Origin: Rhizobium sp. G21 | GTDB taxonomy: Bacteria > Pseudomonadota > Alphaproteobacteria > Rhizobiales > Rhizobiaceae | Assembly (NCBI RefSeq): GCF_014158035.1 | Contig: NZ_JACFXW010000002.1 | Location: 62,001 to 126,000, forward strand | Direction: 5' to 3' | Length of the DNA: 64,000 nt | Shown: one piece after another, positions 38,451-48,786 of the stretch | How positions within the stretch are numbered: position 1 is the stretch's first letter | How the letters are laid out: the number at the start of each line of letters is the position of its first letter | Made by a program: the position numbers and the translations under genes | Notes under the pieces: model-generated | What the model saw: only the letters and a program-made list of their open reading frames with translations | What the model was told of the DNA's origin: nothing | Databases searched by the model: none

Positions 38451-41400
38451 ATGTCCAGATTTTTTGTAGATCGGCCTGTCTTCGCCTGGGTTCTCGCTAT
38501 TTCCGTCATGCTCGCCGGCGCGCTGGCGATAACAACTTTGGCGGTCGCCCAATATCCCCAAGTCGCCCCGACAACGATCCGGATCACCGCGACCTATCCC
38601 GGCGCCGATGCGCAGACGGTAGAGAACTCCGTCACCAAGGTGATCGAGCAAGGTCTCACCGGCATCGACAATCTTGATTATATAACTGCGACCTCGACAT
38701 CCACGGGTCAGGCTTCGGTGTCGGTGGTCTTCACGTCTGACGCCAGCCCCGACATCGCCCAGGTGCAGGTTCAGAACAAGGTGCAGCTGATCACCAGCCA
38801 ATTGCCGCAGGCGGTGCAGTCGAACGGGCTGACGGTGACGAAAGCCGGCACCGGCTTCTTCATGGTCGTGTCCTTCGTTTCCGAAGACAATGCGCTGAGG
38901 CCTGTGGATCTCGCGGATTTCATCGACAGCAATGTCAACGATCCCATCCGTCGCATCGAAGGCGTGGGCGACACCCAGATTTTCGGTTCCGGCTATGCGA
39001 TGCGGATCTGGGTGGAGCCGGACAAGCTCGACAAATATCAGCTCATGGTCGGCGACGTGAAGAGCGCGATCGAAGACCAGAATGTCCAGGTCTCTGCAGG
39101 ACAATTGGGCGCGCTGCCGCAGGTCGACGGGCAGCAGCTCAACGCCACTGTCACCGCCCGCAGCCAGTTGCAGACGCCCGAGCAATTCGGAAACATCATC
39201 GTCAAGAGCGATAAGGAAGGCGCGATCGTCCGGCTGAGAGATGTCGCGCGCGTCGAGATCGGGGCCGAGAGCTATGTGACGTCAGGGGTCTACAACAAGA
39301 ACAATGCGGCCGGCCTCGGCATACAGTTGACCAGCGACGCCAATGCTCTGCAAACCGCCGCCGATGTTCGCGCCGCCCTGACGAAGCTCGAATCCAGCCT
39401 GCCGGCGAATGTGAAGATTTACTACCCCTACGACACGACGCCCTTCGTGCGACTGTCCCTTGAGGATGTCGGCAAGACCCTGGTGGAAGCGGTCATTCTC
39501 GTCTTCATCGTCATGCTGGTTTTCCTGCACAATTTTCGCGCCACGCTGGTGCCGACGCTCGCTGTCCCCGTGGTGCTGCTGGGCACGTTTGGGGTTCTGG
39601 CGCTGTTCGGCTACACCATCAACACGCTGACGCTATTCGCCATGGTGCTGGCGATCGGCCTTCTGGTCGACGATGCTATCGTCGTGGTGGAGAATGTCGA
39701 GCGCATCATGGATGAAGAAGGACTTGACCCCCGCTCAGCGACCATCAAGTCCATGGGGCAGATCAGCGGCGCGCTGATCGGCATCGCCACCGTCTTGTCG
39801 GCGGTCTTCGTGCCCATGGCGTTTTTCCCCGGGTCCGTAGGCGTCATCTATCGGCAGTTCTCGGTGACCATCGTGTCAGCGATGGTTCTATCCGTCGCCG
39901 TGGCGCTCGTCTTCACGCCCGCTCTTTGCGCGACGCTTCTCAAGCCGCGCGCACATGCGACGAAGCGGGGCCTGGCTGGTTGGTTCGAACGGATCATGGA
40001 GAGGACGACCCGCGGTTATGGCGCAGCGACCGGCGCGATCCTGAAGCGGGCGCTGGAGTTCTGCGTCTTGTTCGTGATCATCAGCGCGGCAGCCGGCTGG
40101 CTGTTCGTCAAGCTGCCGACATCGTTCCTGCCGCAGGAAGATCAGGGCCGCCTGCTTGTCAGCATCCAGCTGCCGCCGGGCGCAACAGTCAACCGGACGC
40201 GCAAGGTGCTGGATCAGACGATCGATTATTTCCTGACCAAGGAAAAGGACAATGTCGTCGGCGCGTTCGGCAGTATCGGTTTCAATTTTGCCGGACAAGG
40301 CCAGAATGTCGCGCAGATTTTCCTAAACCTGAAGGACTTCAAGGAGCGGATCGCTCCCGGCTCCGACGCGCAATCGATCGCCAAACGCGCCATGAGCGCC
40401 TTGTCGGGCATCAGCGACGGCAGCGTGTTCGTCGTGGCTCCGCCGGCGATCCAGGGCTTCGGCAACTCGGCAGGTTTCGAATTCTATCTTCAGGACACCG
40501 AAAACCGTCCCCGCAGCGAATTGCTCGCCGCTCGAGATGAAGTCCTCCGGCAAGCGAGGGGCAATCCGAAGCTCAGCAATACGCGACAGAACGGTCTTGA
40601 GGACGCCGCGGCCTTCGTGGTCGATATAGACCAAGAGAAAGCAAGCGCGCTGAACATTAATCTGTCCGATATCGACAGCACGCTGTCCGCCGCATGGGGC
40701 AGCAGCTATATCAACGACTTCAACTATAATGGGCGGATCAAGCCGGTTTACATCCAGGGCGACGCGCGGGCGCGCATGCAGCCGGAAGACCTCGAAAAGT
40801 GGTATGTCCGCAATTCTGACGATGAAATGGTGTCCTTCTCCGCCTTTGCAAAGGGACGCTGGACGAAGGGATCTCCAAGACTGGAGCGGTATAACGGCTT
40901 CTCCGCCGTCCAGATCCAGGGAGCGGCGAACAATGCCAGCTCCGGCGAGGCGATGCAGGAAGTCGTTAAGATCGTCGACGGGCTTCCCGCCGGCTACCAG
41001 ATCGCCTGGACCGGCCTTTCTGCGCAGGAGGAAACGTCCGGCAATTCGGCGCTTGAACTCTATCTCATCTCGGTGCTGGTCGTGTTTCTTGCGCTCGCCG
41101 CGCTTTACGAAAGCTGGACTATTCCTTTTGCGGTTCTTCTGTCGGTTCCGATCGGGGTGTTTGGCGCGCTTGCTGCAGCAACGCTGTTCGGACAGTCCAA
41201 CGACGTCTATTTCAAGGTCGGCCTGCTGACCACCATCGGACTGGCGGCGAAGAATGCAATCCTGATCATCGAATTCGCCGTCGAGCGCATCCGGGACGGA
41301 GACAAACTTCTCCATGCGGCTGCCGAGGCAGCGAAGCAGCGGCTGCGGCCGATCCTGATGACGTCGTTTGCTTTCATCCTCGGCGTACTGCCGCTCGCGA

Positions 41401-41570
41401 TCGCCAGCGGTCCAGGGTCGAAGGCGCAGAACTCAATCGGCATTGGGGTTATGGGCGGCACCATCGCCTCCACACTTCTCGGTGTCTTCTTCATTCCATT
41501 GTTGTTCGTGGTGACTTGGCGTCTGTTTAAGCGAAATCGAACGCCGTCCGGGCGGGCAACGGCAGGCTGA
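38451..41570 (+). CDS. Efflux RND transporter permease (AcrB/MexB, HAE1 family)
   Basis: Proton-driven trimeric inner-membrane pump of 1039 residues, full HAE1 length, uninterrupted. N-terminal FFVDRPVFAWVLAISVMLAG; porter segments YPQVAPTTIRITATYPGADA and YDTTPFVRLSLEDVGKTL; TM4 relay GLLVDDAIVVVENVERIMDE with the paired Asp; repeat 2 GLAAKNAILIIEFAVERIRD with the relay Lys; C-terminal GVMGGTIASTLLGVFFIPL. Exports hydrophobic drugs, bile salts or solvents. No outer-membrane factor gene follows: an IS3 element starts 174 nt downstream, so a TolC-like partner must be elsewhere or was lost. Confidence 0.96.
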   Translation: MSRFFVDRPVFAWVLAISVMLAGALAITTLAVAQYPQVAPTTIRITATYPGADAQTVENSVTKVIEQGLTGIDNLDYITATSTSTGQASVSVVFTSDASPDIAQVQVQNKVQLITSQLPQAVQSNGLTVTKAGTGFFMVVSFVSEDNALRPVDLADFIDSNVNDPIRRIEGVGDTQIFGSGYAMRIWVEPDKLDKYQLMVGDVKSAIEDQNVQVSAGQLGALPQVDGQQLNATVTARSQLQTPEQFGNIIVKSDKEGAIVRLRDVARVEIGAESYVTSGVYNKNNAAGLGIQLTSDANALQTAADVRAALTKLESSLPANVKIYYPYDTTPFVRLSLEDVGKTLVEAVILVFIVMLVFLHNFRATLVPTLAVPVVLLGTFGVLALFGYTINTLTLFAMVLAIGLLVDDAIVVVENVERIMDEEGLDPRSATIKSMGQISGALIGIATVLSAVFVPMAFFPGSVGVIYRQFSVTIVSAMVLSVAVALVFTPALCATLLKPRAHATKRGLAGWFERIMERTTRGYGAATGAILKRALEFCVLFVIISAAAGWLFVKLPTSFLPQEDQGRLLVSIQLPPGATVNRTRKVLDQTIDYFLTKEKDNVVGAFGSIGFNFAGQGQNVAQIFLNLKDFKERIAPGSDAQSIAKRAMSALSGISDGSVFVVAPPAIQGFGNSAGFEFYLQDTENRPRSELLAARDEVLRQARGNPKLSNTRQNGLEDAAAFVVDIDQEKASALNINLSDIDSTLSAAWGSSYINDFNYNGRIKPVYIQGDARARMQPEDLEKWYVRNSDDEMVSFSAFAKGRWTKGSPRLERYNGFSAVQIQGAANNASSGEAMQEVVKIVDGLPAGYQIAWTGLSAQEETSGNSALELYLISVLVVFLALAALYESWTIPFAVLLSVPIGVFGALAAATLFGQSNDVYFKVGLLTTIGLAAKNAILIIEFAVERIRDGDKLLHAAAEAAKQRLRPILMTSFAFILGVLPLAIASGPGSKAQNSIGIGVMGGTIASTLLGVFFIPLLFVVTWRLFKRNRTPSGRATAG

Positions 41571-41793
41571 TTTTGGTTGTTGTTGCCCGTCAAGTTGGAG
41601 AGGCGGTACAAAATCTAACCCGAAATTTCAACAAACCGTGGATCTTCTTTCCGAAACAATAGGTCGCGCCCGCATCAAGCGGGCGGTCGGCCAACTTTAA
41701 CGCATCGACCTTCGCAGTGCTGCAGCCTTCAACTGATCGGTTATGAACCGGCCCGGGTTTGCCGGAGACCCCAACTCGTGAGAAGTAGGGTCT

Positions 41794-42123
41794 ATGACAA
41801 GCAAGACGACAAACAAATTCTCCCCTGAAGTCCGTGCCCGCGCCGTTCGAATGGTGGCGGAGCATGAAGCCGAACATCCCTCCCGTTGGGCGGTGGTCTG
41901 CTCGATAGCCGCCAAGATCGGCTGCTCTGCGCACACGCTGAATGAGTGGGTGAAGAAGTCCGAGGTGGACAGCGGTCAGCGAGCGGGTCTGCCGAGCGAT
42001 GTCTCAGAGAAGATGAAGGCTTTGGAACGGGAGAACCGCGAGCTTCGTCAGGCGAACGAGATTTTGCGCAAAGCGTCTGCGTATTTTGCCCAGGCGGAGC
42101 TCGACCGCCCACTGAAGCGATGA
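41794..42123 (+). CDS. IS3 family transposase OrfA
   Basis: 109 residues: helix-turn-helix ([40 protein letters not shown]) followed by the leucine-zipper segment [19 protein letters not shown] and the family ending [17 protein letters not shown]. The stop overlaps the orfB ATG (ATGA), and orfB is in the -1 frame, so a fused transposase could arise by -1 frameshifting. Confidence 0.95.
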   Translation: MTSKTTNKFSPEVRARAVRMVAEHEAEHPSRWAVVCSIAAKIGCSAHTLNEWVKKSEVDSGQRAGLPSDVSEKMKALERENRELRQANEILRKASAYFAQAELDRPLKR

Positions 42124-43025
42124 TTTCCTTCATCGACGAACACCGCGCAGTGCTCGGGGTCGAGCCGATCTGCAGGCTGCTGCCGATTGCCCCGTCTACC
42201 TACTATGAGGCCATTGCCAAGCGCACGGATGTGGACCGCCTGTCGGTCCGCACCCGGCGCGACATGGCCCTGAAGATCGAGATACGCCGGGTGTTCAATG
42301 AGAACTTTCAGGTCTATGGCGTGCGGAAAGTCTGGCGACAGTTGCAACGAGAAGGCTTCGATGTCGCTCGCTGCACCGTGGCAAGGCTCATGAAAATGAT
42401 GGGTCTTCAAGGCATAATTCGCGGCAAACCCGTCAAAACCACCGTGTCGGACAGGTCTGCCCCATGTCCGCTCGACCGCGTCAATCGCCACTTCAAGGCT
42501 CCAGCGCCGAACATGCTGTGGTTGTCCGATTTCACCTATGTCGCGACCTGGCAAGGCTTCGTTTACGTGGCCTTCGTCATTGACGCCTTCGCTCGCCGCA
42601 TCGTCGGTTGGCGGGCAAGTCGAACCGCTCATGCGGGCTTTGTGCTCGATGCCCTCGAGCAGGCGCTTCACGACAGACGGCCCGTCAAACTTGGCGGGCT
42701 GGTTCATCATTCCGACCGCGGCTCGCAATATGTGTCCATTCGCTATTCCGAACGACTGGCAGAGGCGGGCATCGAGCCGTCTGTCGGAAGTGTTGGCGAC
42801 AGTTACGACAATGCTCTCGCCGAAACGATAAATGGTCTTTACAAGGCCGAGGTCATCCATCGGCGAGGACCATGGCGCAACTTCGAAGCCGTGGAGTTCG
42901 CTACGCTCGAATGGGTCGATTGGTTCAACCACCGACGCCTTCTGGAACCCATCGGGAATATCCCGCCAGCCGAGGCCGAAGAACGATACCATGCCATGCT
43001 GGACGCGCCAGCCGTGGCGGCATAA
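42120..43025 (+). CDS. IS3 family transposase OrfB (integrase catalytic domain)
   Basis: 301-residue DDE integrase. N-terminal HTH_21-like part ([20 protein letters not shown]) then the rve core with first Asp in [12 protein letters not shown], second Asp in [13 protein letters not shown] and Glu in [16 protein letters not shown]. Complete, so the element may be active. Confidence 0.96.
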   Translation: MISFIDEHRAVLGVEPICRLLPIAPSTYYEAIAKRTDVDRLSVRTRRDMALKIEIRRVFNENFQVYGVRKVWRQLQREGFDVARCTVARLMKMMGLQGIIRGKPVKTTVSDRSAPCPLDRVNRHFKAPAPNMLWLSDFTYVATWQGFVYVAFVIDAFARRIVGWRASRTAHAGFVLDALEQALHDRRPVKLGGLVHHSDRGSQYVSIRYSERLAEAGIEPSVGSVGDSYDNALAETINGLYKAEVIHRRGPWRNFEAVEFATLEWVDWFNHRRLLEPIGNIPPAEAEERYHAMLDAPAVAA

Positions 43026-43096
43026 CTTAAACCAAACGGTCTCCGGCGAACCCGGGGCGGTTCATTGCGAGAAGGCAGAGTAGGGGCGTCAGGGTC

Positions 43097-43279
43097 TCAG
43101 AAACGCCGGTGGATATGCAGAAGCGGAGAATATTCGATTTCAGGGTTGCTCGGTGTGATTTCGACCTCGCGTCGCGTCTCCTCCTTCGTCCCATGCTTTT
43201 GCGCCGCCGCGGGATCGTTGACGAGCCGCGCTTGTTTGGGAAAGAAGAAGCCCAAGGTGAATCCGTTCATCATGATCAT
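43097..43279 (-). CDS. Small hypothetical protein at the 3' end of the ssu operon
   Basis: 60-codon frame beginning MIMMNGFTLGFFFPKQARLV, with a strong AAGGAGAA ribosome site 6 nt upstream, 12 nt after the ssuB stop and on the same strand. No family recognised. The ribosome site and operon position favour a real gene. It ends about 30 nt before the IS3 right end, so it could be the remaining 5' part of a longer gene; its last residues (YSPLLHIHRRF) look unremarkable. Confidence 0.5.
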   Translation of the reverse strand: MIMMNGFTLGFFFPKQARLVNDPAAAQKHGTKEETRREVEITPSNPEIEYSPLLHIHRRF

Positions 43280-43291
43280 GCCTGTTCTCCT

Positions 43292-44083
43292 TCAGTTGTG
43301 TCCGAGAATGGCGGCCAGAAGCTCGCTTTCGATTTCGGCCAGATCCCGCGAGCCATGCGCGCGCGGATGCGGAAAAGGAACCTTGACGTCCCTCTTGATG
43401 TACCCGTCCTCGAGAACGATGACGCGATCGGCGAGATAGACGGCCTCGGCGACATCATGCGTGACGAGGACGGCGGTGAAACCCTGTTCGCGCCAGACGC
43501 GACCGAGCAACTGCTGCATGGAGATGCGGGTCAGCGCGTCGAGGGCGCCGAGCGGTTCGTCGAGCGCAAGAAAGCCGGGATGACTGACCAGGGCGCGGGC
43601 GAGCGCCACGCGCTGACGCTGGCCGCCGGACAGTCGAGACGGCCAGTCACCGGCCTTTTCCGATAATTGCACCGCCTTGAGCGCCTGAAGCGCCATGAGT
43701 TCGGCGCCGTCGGCGCCGGTGTTTGCGCCGAGGCCGACGATCACATTTTCCAGCACCGTCCGCCACGGAAGAAGACGCGGCTCCTGGAAGACGATGCGCG
43801 CGTTTGGCGAAACCGTTTCGCCGGCATGGTCGACGAACTCCATCCGGCCGGCGCTCGGCTCCTCCAGCCCCATCAGGATGCGCAGCAGCGTGCTCTTGCC
43901 GCAGCCGCTCTTGCCTATGATCGCGACGAAGGAACCCGGATCGATGTCGAGATCGACGCCGCGCAGGACACGGTTGGATCCGAAGGTCTTCTCGACGCCG
44001 TTCAGCCTCAGGCTGGCCGCCGTAGAGGCTGCAAGCGACGTCGGTTGGTCCGGTATGCGACTATTGGAATGAAGGGCGATCAT
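43292..44083 (-). CDS. ssuB: Aliphatic sulfonate ABC transporter ATP-binding protein
   Basis: 263-residue ATPase of the NitT/TauT family. [20 protein letters not shown], Walker [18 protein letters not shown]-loop [17 protein letters not shown], signature [15 protein letters not shown], Walker [16 protein letters not shown], switch His [16 protein letters not shown]. Start at 44083, because AAGGAGG precedes it. Last transport gene of the ssu operon, 10 nt after ssuC. Imports alkanesulfonates as a sulfur source when sulfate or cysteine is scarce. Confidence 0.94.
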   Translation of the reverse strand: MIALHSNSRIPDQPTSLAASTAASLRLNGVEKTFGSNRVLRGVDLDIDPGSFVAIIGKSGCGKSTLLRILMGLEEPSAGRMEFVDHAGETVSPNARIVFQEPRLLPWRTVLENVIVGLGANTGADGAELMALQALKAVQLSEKAGDWPSRLSGGQRQRVALARALVSHPGFLALDEPLGALDALTRISMQQLLGRVWREQGFTAVLVTHDVAEAVYLADRVIVLEDGYIKRDVKVPFPHPRAHGSRDLAEIESELLAAILGHN

Positions 44084-44093
44084 CTCCGCCTCC

Positions 44094-44927
44094 TTATCGT
44101 TGATAGGCCGGGTTCCACGACAGAACCGTCCGTTCGAGAAAGCGCACTGCGATATCGGCGAGTTTGCCCAGCAGCGCATAGATGACGAGGGCGAGCACGA
44201 CGATATCCGTCATCATGAACTCCCGCGCCTCATTGGCCATATGTCCGATGCCGGAAGACGCGGCGATGGTCTCGGACACGATCAGCGTCAGCCACATGAT
44301 GCCGAGCGCGTAGCGTAACCCGACGAAGATCGACGGCAGGGCGCCCGGAAAGATGACGTTGCGGAACAATGTGAAACCGCGCATCCCGTAGACGCGGCCC
44401 ATTTCGATCAGATCCCGATCGACGTTGCGTACGCCATGATAGGTGTTGAGATAGACGGGGAAGAGCACGCCCAGCGAGGTGAGGAAGAGCTTCGATTCCT
44501 CGCCGATGCCGAACCACAGGATCACCAGCGGGATCATGGCGAGATGGGGAATGGTCCTCAGCATCTGCAATGTCGTATCGGTCAATTGCTCGGAGAGCTT
44601 GGACACGCCGTTGAGAATGCCCAGCAGAAAGCCGATCGATCCGCCGACGAGGAGGCCGGCGACGGCGCGTGCGGCGCTGACGGCGATGTCATGCGGCAGG
44701 TCGCCCGAAAGCGTCGTCGCCCAGAACGCCTTCACGACATCCACGGGCGAGGGCATGATTCTGGTCGATATCACGCCCATGGAGGACAGAATTTGCCAGA
44801 CAGCCACCACGGCCACAGGCAGGAGATAGGGCAGGAACGCCGAAAACGTGGGCAGAGCGGCTGCAGGCTTCGGTGATGTCTCGACCACCGCGCGGCGCGG
44901 GGAAGCCAGGGTTTCCGTCAGGGCCAT
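44094..44927 (-). CDS. ssuC: Aliphatic sulfonate ABC transporter permease
   Basis: 277-residue BPD_transp_1 permease with six predicted helices. [35 protein letters not shown], then the EAA-type loop [20 protein letters not shown] with [20 protein letters not shown]. Start ATG 44927 with AAGGAGAG upstream. The order ssuD-ssuC-ssuB matches the E. coli ssuADCB core. Confidence 0.94.
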   Translation of the reverse strand: MALTETLASPRRAVVETSPKPAAALPTFSAFLPYLLPVAVVAVWQILSSMGVISTRIMPSPVDVVKAFWATTLSGDLPHDIAVSAARAVAGLLVGGSIGFLLGILNGVSKLSEQLTDTTLQMLRTIPHLAMIPLVILWFGIGEESKLFLTSLGVLFPVYLNTYHGVRNVDRDLIEMGRVYGMRGFTLFRNVIFPGALPSIFVGLRYALGIMWLTLIVSETIAASSGIGHMANEAREFMMTDIVVLALVIYALLGKLADIAVRFLERTVLSWNPAYQR

Positions 44928-44992
44928 CTTCTCTCTCCTTCTCGTCAGAGGGGACGGGCGCAAGAGTTGCGTCTTGCGCCGCGTCTTCGGAA

Positions 44993-46168
44993 TTAAGAAC
45001 CGGATGCGAGGCGGATATTGCCGCCATGACCGCCGCCGCCGAAGACCTGCGCCTGGCCGAAGGATGTCTTCAGCCGATGATGCGGCGTGTCGATCCCGAT
45101 CTCGGGGAAAAGCAGCTCCGACACCCGATAGGCCTCTTCCAGATGCGGATAGCCCGAAGCGATCACCGTATCGATGCCGATATCCTGATATTCGCGAAGG
45201 CGGGCGGCCACCGTCTGCGGAGAACCGACCAGCGCGGTGCCGGCGCCCGAGCGCACCAGACCGATGCCGGCCCAGAGATTGGGGGAGACTTCCAGCTTGT
45301 CGCGACGGCCGCCATGCAGCTCCCACATCCGGGTCTGGCCGACGGAATCGGACTGTTTGGTGAAGCGTTCGCGCGCTTCGTTGACGGCGTCGTCAGGCAG
45401 GCGCGAGATCAGCCGATCGGCCGCGGCCCAGGCTTCCTCATCGGTTTCGCGAACGATGAAATGCAGGCGAATGCCGAACGTCACCTTGCGGCCGCGCCGG
45501 GCCGCGGCCTTGCGCACACGCTCGATCTTCTCGCCGACCTGCGCCGGGGTTTCGCCCCAGGTCAGATATTTGTCGGTATGCTCGGCGGAGAAGTCGATCG
45601 CCGCATCCGATGAACCGCCGAAATAGAGGGGCGGACGCGGATCCTGGATCGGTGGAAAGCCGAGCTGGGCGTCGATCGCCTTGATATATTTCCCGTCCAG
45701 CGTCGAGCGGCCCGTGGCGAGCAGTTCGTTGAACACCTTGAAGAATTCGACGGCGTGGTCATAGCGTTCGTCATGCGGCAGGAAGATGCCGTCGCCGGCC
45801 AGTTCCTGCGCGCTGCCGCCCACGACGATATTGAGCAGCAAACGACCGTTGGATACCCGGTCGAGCGTCGAGGCGAGCCGCGCGTAATAGGCCGGAGAGG
45901 CGACGCCCGGACGTATCGCGACCAGGAATTTCAGCCGTTCGGTGACCGGGGCGAGGGCTGCCGCCACGATGAAGGATTCTTCACAGGCGACTCCGGTGGG
46001 GATCAGCACGCCGGAATAGCCGAGCCGGTCTGCGGCCACCGCGATCTCCTTGAGATAGGCGGGATCGGCGGGGCGGGCGAGATCGTTGGAGCCGAGATAA
46101 GCGCCGTCGCCCGACGTCGGTATGAACCAGAGAAAATCGAGCGGTTTACGGTGGGATTGGGAGGACAT
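44993..46168 (-). CDS. ssuD: FMNH2-dependent alkanesulfonate monooxygenase
   Basis: Splits R-CH2-SO3- to aldehyde and sulfite with O2 and FMNH2. Bacterial luciferase-like TIM barrel, 391 residues. [18 protein letters not shown] at the N-terminus, [16 protein letters not shown] (the Cys of SsuD enzymes), [66 protein letters not shown] and [19 protein letters not shown]. It needs a flavin reductase (SsuE), which is not in this window; the FAD-binding protein at 48787 is not an SsuE homologue. Confidence 0.95.
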   Translation of the reverse strand: MSSQSHRKPLDFLWFIPTSGDGAYLGSNDLARPADPAYLKEIAVAADRLGYSGVLIPTGVACEESFIVAAALAPVTERLKFLVAIRPGVASPAYYARLASTLDRVSNGRLLLNIVVGGSAQELAGDGIFLPHDERYDHAVEFFKVFNELLATGRSTLDGKYIKAIDAQLGFPPIQDPRPPLYFGGSSDAAIDFSAEHTDKYLTWGETPAQVGEKIERVRKAAARRGRKVTFGIRLHFIVRETDEEAWAAADRLISRLPDDAVNEARERFTKQSDSVGQTRMWELHGGRRDKLEVSPNLWAGIGLVRSGAGTALVGSPQTVAARLREYQDIGIDTVIASGYPHLEEAYRVSELLFPEIGIDTPHHRLKTSFGQAQVFGGGGHGGNIRLASGS

Positions 46169-46192
46169 GGTCTATCTCCTTGAAAATACGGG

Positions 46193-47148
46193 TCAGCTGG
46201 CCTTCGGTCGCCAGACGATGTCGCTGATGTCGAGTTTGCGCGGCAGCACGCCGATGTCGTGGAATTCGTCGGCGAGCGCCTGTTGATAGGCCTCCGCCTC
46301 CTTGGGGAGCAGATAGACCTTGCCGAGATCGAAGCCGGGACGGGTGAGCGCCTTGCGGGTGACAGCCTCCGGCACGCCGGTGATGGCCGACAGAGCCGGG
46401 ACGGTTCTATCTATATCCGCCTGTGCGGCGACGCCGACCTTCTTCAGCTCGTCGATGATTTCGAGCACGATTCCCGGATGACTCTCGGTGAAGGCGCGAT
46501 TGCCGAGAAAGAAGCTCCAGCTCTCGGCGATGCCTTCGGCCGTCGTCAACACGCGCGCTTGCGGATCTTCTTCCGCCACAGCGAAATAGGGGTCCCAGAT
46601 CGCCCAGGCGTCGATGGCCCCGGTCTTGAAAGCCGCCGCCGCGTCGGGGGTGGAAGGTCGACCGGCGTAACGTCGTCGGTGGTCAATCCGCCCTTGCGCA
46701 GGGCCTTGACGGCGAAGTTATGCGCTGAGGAGCCGCGCTTGAAAGCCAGTTTTCTACCCCTGAGACCGGCCAGGTTCGTGATGTCGCTGTCTTTGTGAAC
46801 GAGGATCGCCGAACCGGACGCCGCGCCCTGATAGGCGCCGACATAGAGAAGATTGCCGCCCGCCGCCTGGGCGAAAAGCGGCGTAACATCGCCGGTCGGC
46901 CCGAAGTCGAGCGCGTCGGCGCCGAGCGCTTCGAGAAGCGGCGGGCCTGACGAGAATTCGGACCAGGCGATATCGACGCCTTTGCCCGCCAGACGCTTCT
47001 CCAGAGCGCCTTGCGCCTTGGCGAGGGCAAGCACGCCATTTTTCTGCCAGCCCAACCGGATCTTCAGCGCCGGGGCCGCTCTGAGGACGCCGGGCAGGGG
47101 AAGGGTTGCGGCGGCCGCCAATGAAATGAGGTGTCTTCGCCGGATCAT
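46193..47148 (-). CDS. ssuA: Aliphatic sulfonate ABC transporter substrate-binding protein, copy 1 (one frameshift)
   Basis: Periplasmic SsuA-like receptor. N-terminal MIRRRHLISLAAAATLPLPG with a twin-Arg-like start, RIGWQK-like IRLGWQKNGVLALAKAQGAL, VDIAWSEFSSGPPLLEALGA, FGPTGDVTPLFAQAAGGNLL, RGRKLAFKRGSSAHNFAVKA; after the break DPQARVLTTAEGIAESWSFF, HPGIVLEIIDELKKVGVAAQ. One base added to the GGGGG at 46646-46650 (plus strand) gives LPPPDAAAAFK and 318 residues. Closely related to the neighbouring copy 2, so a tandem duplication with 24 nt between genes. Confidence 0.9.
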
Positions 47149-47172
47149 GACATTCTCCTGTTGAGGCTGATA

Positions 47173-48144
47173 TCAGGACTGCTTGGGCCGCCAGACGATG
47201 TCGCTTACCGTCAATTGTCGCGGCAGGACCTTGTAGGCATAGAAGTCGTCCGCGAGCTGCTGCTGGTACTGTATGGCCGCATCCGACACCGTCGCCACCG
47301 CCGCAAGATCGGAACCGGCGCGGGTCAGCGTCGCTTTCGTGATATCCTCCTTGACGCCGGTGATATCGGACAGAGCCTTGGCGGTGCCGTCGATATCCGA
47401 CTGGGCCGCCTTGCCCAGTTTCGCGAGTTCGTCGAGGATCTCGACCACCAGTTCGGGGTGGGCCGCGACAAAGTCGCCGTTGCCGAGGAAATAACCCCAA
47501 GCGTCGACGATGCCTTCGGATGTCGCCAGCAGTCGGGTTTCCGGATCGGACTGAGCGACCGCGAAGAACGGATCCCAGATCGCCCAAGCGTCGACCGAGC
47601 CATTCTTGAATGCTGCTGCGGCGTCGGGCGGGGGCAGGTCGACACTCTCGATGTCTTGAGGCGTCAGGCCGACTTTGCCGAGCGCTTTGAAGGCGAAGTT
47701 ATGGGCTGACGAGCCCCTCTTGTAAGCGACTTTCCTGCCCTTCAAATCCTCGATTTTCTGAATCGGGGAATCCTTCTTGACGAGAAGGCCATGAAACGCC
47801 GCCGGCGGCTTATAGGTGCCGACATAGAGGAGATTGCCGCCCGCAGCCTGGGCGAAAAGCGGCGGCACGTCGCCGGTGGGGCCGAAGTCGACGGCATTGG
47901 CGCCCAATGCCTCGAGCAGCGGCGGCCCCGAATTGAACTCGGACCATTCGATCGAGACGTTCCGATCTCTGAGCCGCGTTTCGAGCACGCCGCGGCTCTT
48001 GGCGAGCGCGAGAATGCCGAATTTCTGCCATCCGATGCGGAGCCTGACTTCTTCCGCTGCTCGGACGGCTGCGCCCGAGCCCATGAACAATGTCGAAGCG
48101 CCGGCTGCTGCGGCGAGTTTCAATGTGTGGCGGCGGTTGATCAT
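47173..48144 (-). CDS. ssuA: Aliphatic sulfonate ABC transporter substrate-binding protein, copy 2
   Basis: Intact 323-residue SsuA-like receptor with signal sequence (MINRRHTLKLAAAAGASTLF). Family segments: LRIGWQKFGILALAKSRGVL, VSIEWSEFNSGPPLLEALGA, FGPTGDVPPLFAQAAGGNLL, GRKVAYKRGSSAHNFAFKAL, VDLPPPDAAAAFKNGSVDAW. Shares nearly all these blocks with copy 1. First gene after a 119-nt AT-rich gap that may hold the promoter and an operator. Two receptors feeding one permease would widen the sulfonate range. Confidence 0.95.
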   Translation of the reverse strand: MINRRHTLKLAAAAGASTLFMGSGAAVRAAEEVRLRIGWQKFGILALAKSRGVLETRLRDRNVSIEWSEFNSGPPLLEALGANAVDFGPTGDVPPLFAQAAGGNLLYVGTYKPPAAFHGLLVKKDSPIQKIEDLKGRKVAYKRGSSAHNFAFKALGKVGLTPQDIESVDLPPPDAAAAFKNGSVDAWAIWDPFFAVAQSDPETRLLATSEGIVDAWGYFLGNGDFVAAHPELVVEILDELAKLGKAAQSDIDGTAKALSDITGVKEDITKATLTRAGSDLAAVATVSDAAIQYQQQLADDFYAYKVLPRQLTVSDIVWRPKQS

Positions 48145-48161
48145 TTCAGGTCGGCTCCCAT

Positions 48162-48206
48162 TGTCTGTGATTCAAATCTATATAATCTACCGAATTAGTC
48201 TATAAT
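48162..48206 (-). promoter_or_regulatory. AT-rich candidate promoter/operator upstream of ssuA copy 2
   Basis: AT-rich patch in a GC-rich gap between the Rrf2 gene and ssuA. It contains AATCTACCGAATTAG; a related AAATCTACCATTT lies (other strand) about 20 nt upstream of the FAD/NAD(P)-binding gene at 50142. A motif shared by both ends of the operon suggests a common regulator, perhaps the Rrf2 protein. Weak evidence, two sites only. Confidence 0.35.
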
Positions 48207-48263
48207 ATATTTTTGCGAATTTTGCCTTAAGATGAGATTTCCGTTCCAACCGTTCCGGGACCT

Positions 48264-48728
48264 TTAATCCGAAACAGGCAAATGCGGACGTCGAAGCGTC
48301 GAAAGCCCATTCTTCTCCAGTCTGGACAGATCGGCCAGCGTCTGGGCATCGAGAATATCCGAAATGGCGTCGCGGACTTCCGTCATGGCCCTGCGCACCA
48401 GGCATCCCGCCACGTCGCTGCAATCTTGGCAGGGAGCGAAGGCGGTCCGGCTCGCGCAGCTGATCGGAGCGAGCGGCCCGTCCAGCACCCGCATGCAGGC
48501 TCCGATGGAAATATCCTCGGCGCGACGCGCCAGAGCATAGCCGCCGGCGGGACCCTTGCGCGACCTGACCAGACCGCTTCGTCGCAGTTCCAACAGAATA
48601 GTGTCGAGAAACTTCTTGGGAATGCGCTCGGCCAGAGCGATCTCGGCGGCGAACGCCATTTCGCCGTCCGGCAGGGAGGCGAGGGCGAGCATCGCCTTCA
48701 AACCATATTTTCCCTTTTTGGTGAGCAT
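48264..48728 (-). CDS. Rrf2 family transcriptional regulator
   Basis: 154 residues. Winged helix: MLTKKGKYGLKAMLALASLP, AERIPKKFLDTILLELRRSG, LVRSRKGPAGGYALAR (the Rrf2 wing). A Cys-rich segment (ISCASRTAFAPCQDCSDVAG, then C) resembles the Fe-S or thiol-sensing region of IscR/CymR-type members. Located inside the ssu operon, 119 nt before ssuA copy 2, so it probably couples sulfonate use to cysteine or Fe-S status. Confidence 0.93.
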   Translation of the reverse strand: MLTKKGKYGLKAMLALASLPDGEMAFAAEIALAERIPKKFLDTILLELRRSGLVRSRKGPAGGYALARRAEDISIGACMRVLDGPLAPISCASRTAFAPCQDCSDVAGCLVRRAMTEVRDAISDILDAQTLADLSRLEKNGLSTLRRPHLPVSD

Positions 48729-48786
48729 CGCGCGTGCTTCCTTCTGTCTGTGTCGGTCGCGGATTGCTCCGGCGGCGATGAGCGCG

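Larger units (their letters stand above)
41744..43064 (+). mobile_element. IS3-family insertion sequence (orfA-orfB)
   Basis: About 1.32 kb, bounded by imperfect inverted repeats of about 27 bp: left starts TGAACCGGCCCGGG at 41744, right (reverse complement from 43064) TGAACCGCCCCGGG; two mismatches over the arm. Both reading frames are intact. No clear 3-4 bp direct repeat flanks it. It lies between the RND pump and the 3' end of the ssu operon, and may mark the edge of a rearrangement. Confidence 0.92.

Noticed and set aside
41667..41685. Hairpin CGCCCGC-ATCAA-GCGGGCG after the RND pump as terminator
   Set aside because: Perfect 7-bp stem but no T-run, and about 97 nt after the stop; not enough to call a terminator.
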